In this document: piece by piece, positions 60,132 through 64,000 of the stretch
Layout: each line of letters opens with the position of its first letter
Position numbering within the stretch: the stretch's first letter is position 1
Assembly: GCA_030527645.1 (NCBI GenBank)
Contig: JAUNAJ010000003.1
Location: 62,001-126,000 of the forward strand
Length of the DNA stretch: 64,000 nucleotides
Reading direction: 5' to 3'
Origin: Lachnospiraceae bacterium
Lineage (GTDB): Bacteria; Bacillota; Clostridia; Lachnospirales; Lachnospiraceae
The notes under the pieces: model-generated
What the model was told of the DNA's origin: nothing
The model's database searches: none
Seen by the model: the letters and a program-made list of their open reading frames with translations, nothing else
Made by a program: the position numbers and the translations under genes

Positions 60132-60410
60132 ATGAAATTTCACGACAAAGAATTAAACAAACTGGAGGTGACGCTCAATCTGGCAGACGGATCCGAGCTG
60201 GTCTGCTCTGTTACAGACAGCTTTGAGCTGAACGGAAAGAAATATTTTGCACTGCAGGCTCTCAATCCGGACAAGGCACCGGATCTTTCTCAGGGTCCCA
60301 TGCTGTACCGGGTGGAAGAAGATGCAGAGAAAAATCCTGTTGTGGTATATATTGAAGACGATCTGGAATTTACGGCGGCTGCCAATGAATATTCCAGACG
60401 GCTGAGCTGA
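60132..60410 (+). CDS. DUF1292 protein
   Basis: A 92-residue acidic protein with the DUF1292 beta-rich layout: LNLADGSELVCSVTDSFELNGKKYFALQ and YRVEEDAEKNPVVVYIEDDLEF. AGGAG precedes the ATG. Many relatives exist in Firmicutes, but no function is established. It ends five bases before the diacylglycerol-kinase-like gene. Confidence 0.8.
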   Translation: MKFHDKELNKLEVTLNLADGSELVCSVTDSFELNGKKYFALQALNPDKAPDLSQGPMLYRVEEDAEKNPVVVYIEDDLEFTAAANEYSRRLS

Positions 60411-60415
60411 CTGCC

Positions 60416-61372
60416 ATGCTGCACGTAATAGCAAATCCTGCCTCTCACTCAGGCACAGGTGCAGGAAGAATCAAGAAATTGACCCGACAGCTGGAAAAGG
60501 AACATCTGGACTTCTGCCTCCACATGACCACAGGCAAAGGCAATGCCGGAACTATTGTGAGCACCCTGTCCCTTACATCGGAGGATCAGCTGCTTCTATC
60601 AGGCGGTGACGGAAGTATGAATGAGCTGATCAGCGGTCTCTCTCTTCCATGTCCGGCCGATGTACTTCTGTTCCCCTCCGGCTCCGGCAATGACTTTGCC
60701 AGAGGAATGAAGATCAGCAAAGAGCTGGAGGATCTGATCCCGTTCCTGGACAGACAGGCAGCTGTCCCCTCACGGAACATTGATCTGGGACAGGTCACCA
60801 GCTTCCCTTCAAAGGAGAGCAGTTCTCACGCTCTGAAGGATAAACGCTTCTGTGTCAGCTGCGGCTTCGGAATGGATGCCGCTACCTGCGATGCACTGGA
60901 AACCGGAAAGTTGAAAAGTATCTGCAACAGACTTCATATCGGAAAGCTTTCCTATCTGATCGTAGGGATCCGCACCATCCTGCAGACCGGAAAGGATAAA
61001 CGGGCTGCTGTGAAGGTAACAGCAGATGGTAAAACAGTCCGTTTTCGCAATACGGTCTTCCTGTCCGTCCACAATCTTCCCTATGAGGGAGGAGGTTTTC
61101 CCTTTGCCCCGGAAGCATCCCCGGAGGATGGCATCCTTGATGTCTGTGTGATCCATGTTCCGTCAAGGTTTCTGATGCTGCCCATGCTGGCAGCCTGTCT
61201 GCTGGGAGGACGTCATACTGCTTTCAGGCATTTCTGTACGTCGATCCGGTGCAAAACCATCACAGTTTCCTCTGACAGACCGATGCCCCTTCATACTGAC
61301 GGGGAAGTCGTTCGCGATCAGATGGGCTTCACGGCAGCGGTACTGCCCGGTGTTCTGAAGTGCCGGCAATAA
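60416..61372 (+). CDS. Diacylglycerol kinase family lipid kinase
   Basis: A 318-residue enzyme of the DagK/YegS type. Motifs are VIANPASHSGTGAG, LLLSGGDGSMNELISGL and LFPSGSGNDFARGM (ATP and substrate loop), followed by a C-terminal beta region (CVIHVPSRFLML, MPLHTDGEVV). It would phosphorylate a lipid alcohol at the membrane. No membrane segment is present. It is cotranscribed with DUF1292. Confidence 0.9.
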   Translation: MLHVIANPASHSGTGAGRIKKLTRQLEKEHLDFCLHMTTGKGNAGTIVSTLSLTSEDQLLLSGGDGSMNELISGLSLPCPADVLLFPSGSGNDFARGMKISKELEDLIPFLDRQAAVPSRNIDLGQVTSFPSKESSSHALKDKRFCVSCGFGMDAATCDALETGKLKSICNRLHIGKLSYLIVGIRTILQTGKDKRAAVKVTADGKTVRFRNTVFLSVHNLPYEGGGFPFAPEASPEDGILDVCVIHVPSRFLMLPMLAACLLGGRHTAFRHFCTSIRCKTITVSSDRPMPLHTDGEVVRDQMGFTAAVLPGVLKCRQ

Positions 61373-61386
61373 TTTTGGATAATGCA

Positions 61387-61420
61387 CGAAAAAAGAACGT
61401 CCGCAGACGTTCTTTTTTCG
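61387..61420. terminator. Bidirectional terminator
   Basis: CGAAAAAAGAACGTC (61387-61401) and GACGTTCTTTTTTCG (61406-61420) form a 15-bp stem with T runs on both strands. It separates convergent genes. Confidence 0.85.
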
Positions 61421-61436
61421 TTCCCAGCCTCTGGAT

Positions 61437-62489
61437 TCACCTGCTGCTGTCATATATAGAAAGAATCACCTTCAGTGCCTCTCTGGTCTTCACCAGTTCA
61501 GCAGCCTGCTCAATCTCTTCCCAATCCAATACATGGGAGTAGAAATCCTTCGGATTCACAGCTCCTGTGCGAATCAGTTCGATGGTCTCATCCATTAAGG
61601 CGTACTCTCCTACGGGAAAGTTCAGCATCTGCATCCGGGTATTACATTTTAGTTTTGATGTATCCACAAAACGATCATCGGATTTCAGGACACCGACAGA
61701 ACCGATGATTCCCTTGTTCTTCAGACGATGGCTTCCCTCATAGAGGATTGCAGTGGATCCCACACAATCCACGACCACGTCGAACTCCTTTCCCTCCAAA
61801 AGCTTATCCACATCCTCCGTTCTGCGATTGATCACTGTCCCCACCTTTGCAATGGCTTTTGCACGATCCAGACGATCGTCGTGGCTGTCAATCTGAGTGA
61901 CAGAGGCACCCTCCAGAGTGCAGAACAACGCCAGTGCCAGACCCATGGGACCTGCTCCGTAGATCAGGAATTCCTTTCCTGGAGCTGCGTCGAAGTTTCG
62001 GGCCGCGGAATGGCTTTCAGCCAGCGAAAGAAGCACTCCTGCATCCTCGTAGCTCATCCAGTCCGGAAACCGATGCTGCTTTACCCAGGGAAAATCCCTT
62101 TCCGTGAACCCATCCTCCAGCATTGCCTGATTATCCGAGATCATACCGTACTCCGCCATACTGCCGTGGGTCTTCGTATATCCATTTCCCACATCCGGAT
62201 AAAGATTCGGATGGATCCACCGCTCTCCCACTTTGATATGACGAACTTTTTTTCCGACGGCAACCACTTCCCCGGCACCCTCATGTCCCAGTACAGTTGG
62301 GTAAATGCTGACTCCGTTTCCCAGATCACCGCCTGTGCCGCGAATGATCTGAAGATCGGTTCCGTTGCAGAATCCGCAGGCATGCACCCGGATCAGAGCT
62401 TCATAATCTCCCAATACAGGCTTTGGCACATCCTCCCGGATCTCCACCTGTCCCGGTGCGGTAACTACCACCGCTTTCATATAGTCCAT
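61437..62489 (-). CDS. Zinc-type alcohol/polyol dehydrogenase (MDR family), structural zinc loop missing
   Basis: A 350-residue dehydrogenase. The start at 62489 (MDYMKAVVVTAP) follows GAGGGG; a shorter ATG at 62480 is possible. Cys38 (HACGFCNGTD) and the GHE pair (68-70) are the catalytic zinc site, and YGAGPMGLALALF is the NAD-binding motif. The four-Cys structural zinc loop expected near residue 95 is absent (YPDVGNGYTKTHGSM instead). Sorbitol, threonine or other alcohol substrates are all possible. It is adjacent to thyA by chance only. Confidence 0.85.
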   Translation of the reverse strand: MDYMKAVVVTAPGQVEIREDVPKPVLGDYEALIRVHACGFCNGTDLQIIRGTGGDLGNGVSIYPTVLGHEGAGEVVAVGKKVRHIKVGERWIHPNLYPDVGNGYTKTHGSMAEYGMISDNQAMLEDGFTERDFPWVKQHRFPDWMSYEDAGVLLSLAESHSAARNFDAAPGKEFLIYGAGPMGLALALFCTLEGASVTQIDSHDDRLDRAKAIAKVGTVINRRTEDVDKLLEGKEFDVVVDCVGSTAILYEGSHRLKNKGIIGSVGVLKSDDRFVDTSKLKCNTRMQMLNFPVGEYALMDETIELIRTGAVNPKDFYSHVLDWEEIEQAAELVKTREALKVILSIYDSSR

Positions 62490-62515
62490 GTGTGTTCCCC
62501 TCATACTATAAATAT

Positions 62516-63373
62516 TTATATCCCCAGATCCAGCTGGTAGTTTGGTTTGACAGGATTGTAATCCTTCAGTTCAAAATCATCGATCGTCATGGCGAAGAAA
62601 TCCTTCTTCTCCGTATTCAGAACAAGCATCGGCTTTATTTCTGCATCCTCTCTTTCCTCCAGTGTCTTTCCTCTCTTCAGCATATCCTCTGCCACCTCGA
62701 TATGGCGGTCGTAGATCTGCTCGTTGGCTACCACATGTGTGAACACTCCCGGCTGATATCCGGTATGTCTGGCGATCATCATAAGAAGGGCTGCATACTG
62801 GAACTCGTTAATTCCGCCGCCGCCGGAGGCAGCCATCATATCTCCGCTCCTCTGCACCAGCATCATGTCCAGATACTCATCCCGTACATTCCACATAGTA
62901 AGAAAGGCACAGGGAAACAGACCATCTGTTTCTCTGAAATCCGTTTCATCCCAGAGGTTAATGATCTTTCTTCTTCCGTAGGGATCCTGCTGAATATTCC
63001 GGATCAGCTTATTGATACTGTCCTCTTTTTTAATTTTGTATCCGTAACGGTGACCGATGGTTCCGGGTACATCCTTTGATTCCCAGTCATTCCAGTAGTG
63101 AACACCGTACTTATTGTTCAATACCTCCAGATCACTGGTGGCATCCTGATAGATCCAGAGGATCTCCTTAATGGCACTCTTCCAGGCAATATGACGCAGG
63201 GATGTAACGGGAAATTCTCCTTTTGAGATATCATAGGTTCTGGTTACATGATTCACTGATATGGTATGAGCAGGTGTTCCGTCTGCATATTTCGGACGGG
63301 GATTCACATCCTTGTAGCCATTCTCCAAAATGTTATGTATGCCTTCCAGCATGTAATGATCTGCTTTATTCAT
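62516..63373 (-). CDS. thyA: Divergent thymidylate synthase
   Basis: A 285-residue enzyme methylating dUMP with methylene-tetrahydrofolate. The nucleophile is Cys155 (GLFPCAFL), followed by Ala instead of the usual His. Arg134/135 (DPYGRRK), Arg175 (VQRSGD), Asp178 and Asn189 are kept. The usual LGxPFN loop is replaced by a Gly-rich stretch (AASGGGGIN, 181-189). The gene is otherwise full-length. It lies one base after the ABM gene's stop. Confidence 0.85.
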   Translation of the reverse strand: MNKADHYMLEGIHNILENGYKDVNPRPKYADGTPAHTISVNHVTRTYDISKGEFPVTSLRHIAWKSAIKEILWIYQDATSDLEVLNNKYGVHYWNDWESKDVPGTIGHRYGYKIKKEDSINKLIRNIQQDPYGRRKIINLWDETDFRETDGLFPCAFLTMWNVRDEYLDMMLVQRSGDMMAASGGGGINEFQYAALLMMIARHTGYQPGVFTHVVANEQIYDRHIEVAEDMLKRGKTLEEREDAEIKPMLVLNTEKKDFFAMTIDDFELKDYNPVKPNYQLDLGI

Positions 63374-63374
63374 G

Positions 63375-63662
63375 TTATTTTACTACCTCATACTTTGTTA
63401 CAATTTCTTCAGCTGCAAACAGTTCTGCAAACTGCGGGACTATCCTTGTAAAATGCTCTGTTTTTCCGTGAGCATCGATTGCATCCTGATCCTTCCAGTT
63501 TTCCACAAACATAAATACATTCTTCTCTTCCATGGATCGACTGGAATAATAGAATACACAGCCCTCCTCCTGTCTTGAAAGAGTCACAAGCTCCTCTGCC
63601 AGTTTCTGATATGTCTCTATCATGTCTTCTTTGATTGTCTGCTTTGCTGTGATAATAATCAT
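63375..63662 (-). CDS. ABM-family monooxygenase (YgiN-like)
   Basis: A 95-residue antibiotic-biosynthesis-monooxygenase-fold protein. It has IIITAKQTIKED, EEGCVFYYSSRSMEEKNVFMFVENWKDQDAI and HFTRIVPQF, the compact ferredoxin-like ABM domain. The start is 63662 or 63668; AAGGAGAG lies just upstream, and 63662 gives the more usual spacing. It may act in quinone or aromatic redox chemistry, and no cofactor is visible. It is followed closely by thyA. Confidence 0.8.
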   Translation of the reverse strand: MIIITAKQTIKEDMIETYQKLAEELVTLSRQEEGCVFYYSSRSMEEKNVFMFVENWKDQDAIDAHGKTEHFTRIVPQFAELFAAEEIVTKYEVVK

Positions 63663-63745
63663 CGTCATTTCTCTCCTTCGTAGTATAGTACTTTCATTAT
63701 GTAGCATCATTAAGGAACGCGTCAAGTTGATTGATATACAAAAAA

Positions 63746-63769
63746 GGAGGCTGTCTTTCGACAACCTCC
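63746..63769 (-). terminator. Terminator of tsf
   Basis: GGAGGCTGTC and GACAACCTCC form a near-complementary stem, with a T run following on the minus strand. It ends the EF-Ts gene. Confidence 0.75.
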
Positions 63770-63797
63770 CGAAAATTTCTGCATTCAATCCAATGAA

Positions 63798-64000
63798 TTA
63801 CTTATTCATCTGAGCTGCAACCTCTGCTGCGAAGTCCTCGTTCTTCTTCTCAAGTCCCTCACCGGTCTCGAAACGAACGAAGCCCTTGATTGCGATCTTA
63901 GCGCTGTTAGCTTTAGCAACCTCTGCTACGTATTTAGCTACGGTCTGCTTTCCGTCCTCAGCTTTTACGTAAACCTGATCCATCAGGCAGATCTCTTTCA
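63798..64000 (-). CDS. tsf: Elongation factor Ts, C-terminal part only
   Basis: The 3' end of tsf. The gene continues beyond the right edge; the open frame runs through [20 protein letters not shown] and ends [14 protein letters not shown]. The MDQ-x-FVK style segment and the terminal acidic helix are characteristic. EF-Ts exchanges GDP for GTP on EF-Tu; the N-terminal part is outside the window. Confidence 0.9.
   Translation of the reverse strand, partial: KEICLMDQVYVKAEDGKQTVAKYVAEVAKANSAKIAIKGFVRFETGEGLEKKNEDFAAEVAAQMNK

Noticed and set aside
1-64000. tRNA, rRNA, CRISPR, prophage or transposase genes
   Set aside because: No tRNA-like cloverleaf, rRNA segment, spaced identical repeats or integrase/transposase motif was recognised.

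Overview
The window comes from the chromosome of an anaerobic Clostridia, most likely a Lachnospiraceae-type gut bacterium. The evidence is the gene content: DUF1836, DUF3793 and DUF1292 proteins, a CBS/DHH-type pyrophosphatase, a NuoEF-linked molybdopterin formate dehydrogenase, an ECF cobalt transporter, lipoprotein solute-binding proteins with long acidic Ser/Ala/Glu linkers, and strong AAAGGAGG ribosome-binding sites. G+C looks moderate by eye. I see no tRNA, rRNA, CRISPR array, transposase or prophage block. It reads as ordinary chromosome with several accessory operons. The first gene (C39-like protein) and the last (EF-Ts) run off the window edges.

Layout. 0-5 kb: wall amidase, LysR regulator, and a PspA-like coiled-coil protein next to a TPM-domain membrane protein. 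5-9.3 kb: housekeeping minus-strand genes (two HAD phosphatases, NUDIX, DNA polymerase IV, ribose-5-phosphate isomerase). 9.5-15 kb: two paralogous orphan sugar-type binding lipoproteins around a divergent inositol-dehydrogenase-like/AraC pair. 15-19 kb: beta-carbonic anhydrase and a cbiQOMN cobalt ECF operon. 19-22 kb: divergent histidine kinase and response regulator. 22-27 kb: peptide/nickel-type ABC operon. 28-31 kb: ImmA-like peptidase plus UvrD/PcrA-like helicase behind a promoter with a LexA-like box and probably no leader. 31-35.5 kb: DUF1836 regulator divergent from hemolysin III, then pyrophosphatase, shikimate kinase and phosphodiesterase. 35.7-37 kb: DUF3793 plus flavodoxin behind three metal-regulator-like boxes. 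37-42 kb: NAD-linked formate dehydrogenase. 42.5-46.6 kb: EF-P, HflC/HflK and a PAP2 phosphatase. 54.8-58.2 kb: a second dehydrogenase/isomerase/AraC sugar module. 58-64 kb: aminotransferase, DUF1292, lipid kinase, alcohol dehydrogenase, divergent thymidylate synthase, ABM monooxygenase and EF-Ts.

The most unusual unit is the six-gene minus-strand operon at 52975-46548. It encodes a FecBCD/BtuFCD-type ABC importer (binding lipoprotein, permease, ATPase), a 233-residue protein that resembles the C-terminal cobamide-binding part of the corrinoid iron-sulfur protein large subunit, a NifH-like iron protein with both cluster cysteines at positions 97 and 132, and one long NifD/NifK-like protein. 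No nif cofactor-assembly genes are present. The arrangement suggests an ATP-driven low-potential reductase acting on an imported metal complex or corrinoid. That function is inference; the gene order and motifs are read directly.

The non-coding DNA is also rich. There are three families of short dispersed repeats, several palindromic operators placed on recognisable promoters (13.7, 28.05, 31.8, 35.65 and 59.7 kb), and many stem-loop terminators. Metal handling recurs: cobalt ECF transporter with a His-rich CbiQ, peptide/nickel ABC operon, iron-regulated-looking flavodoxin operon and the nitrogenase-like operon. I ran no homology searches; all family names come from motif recognition.
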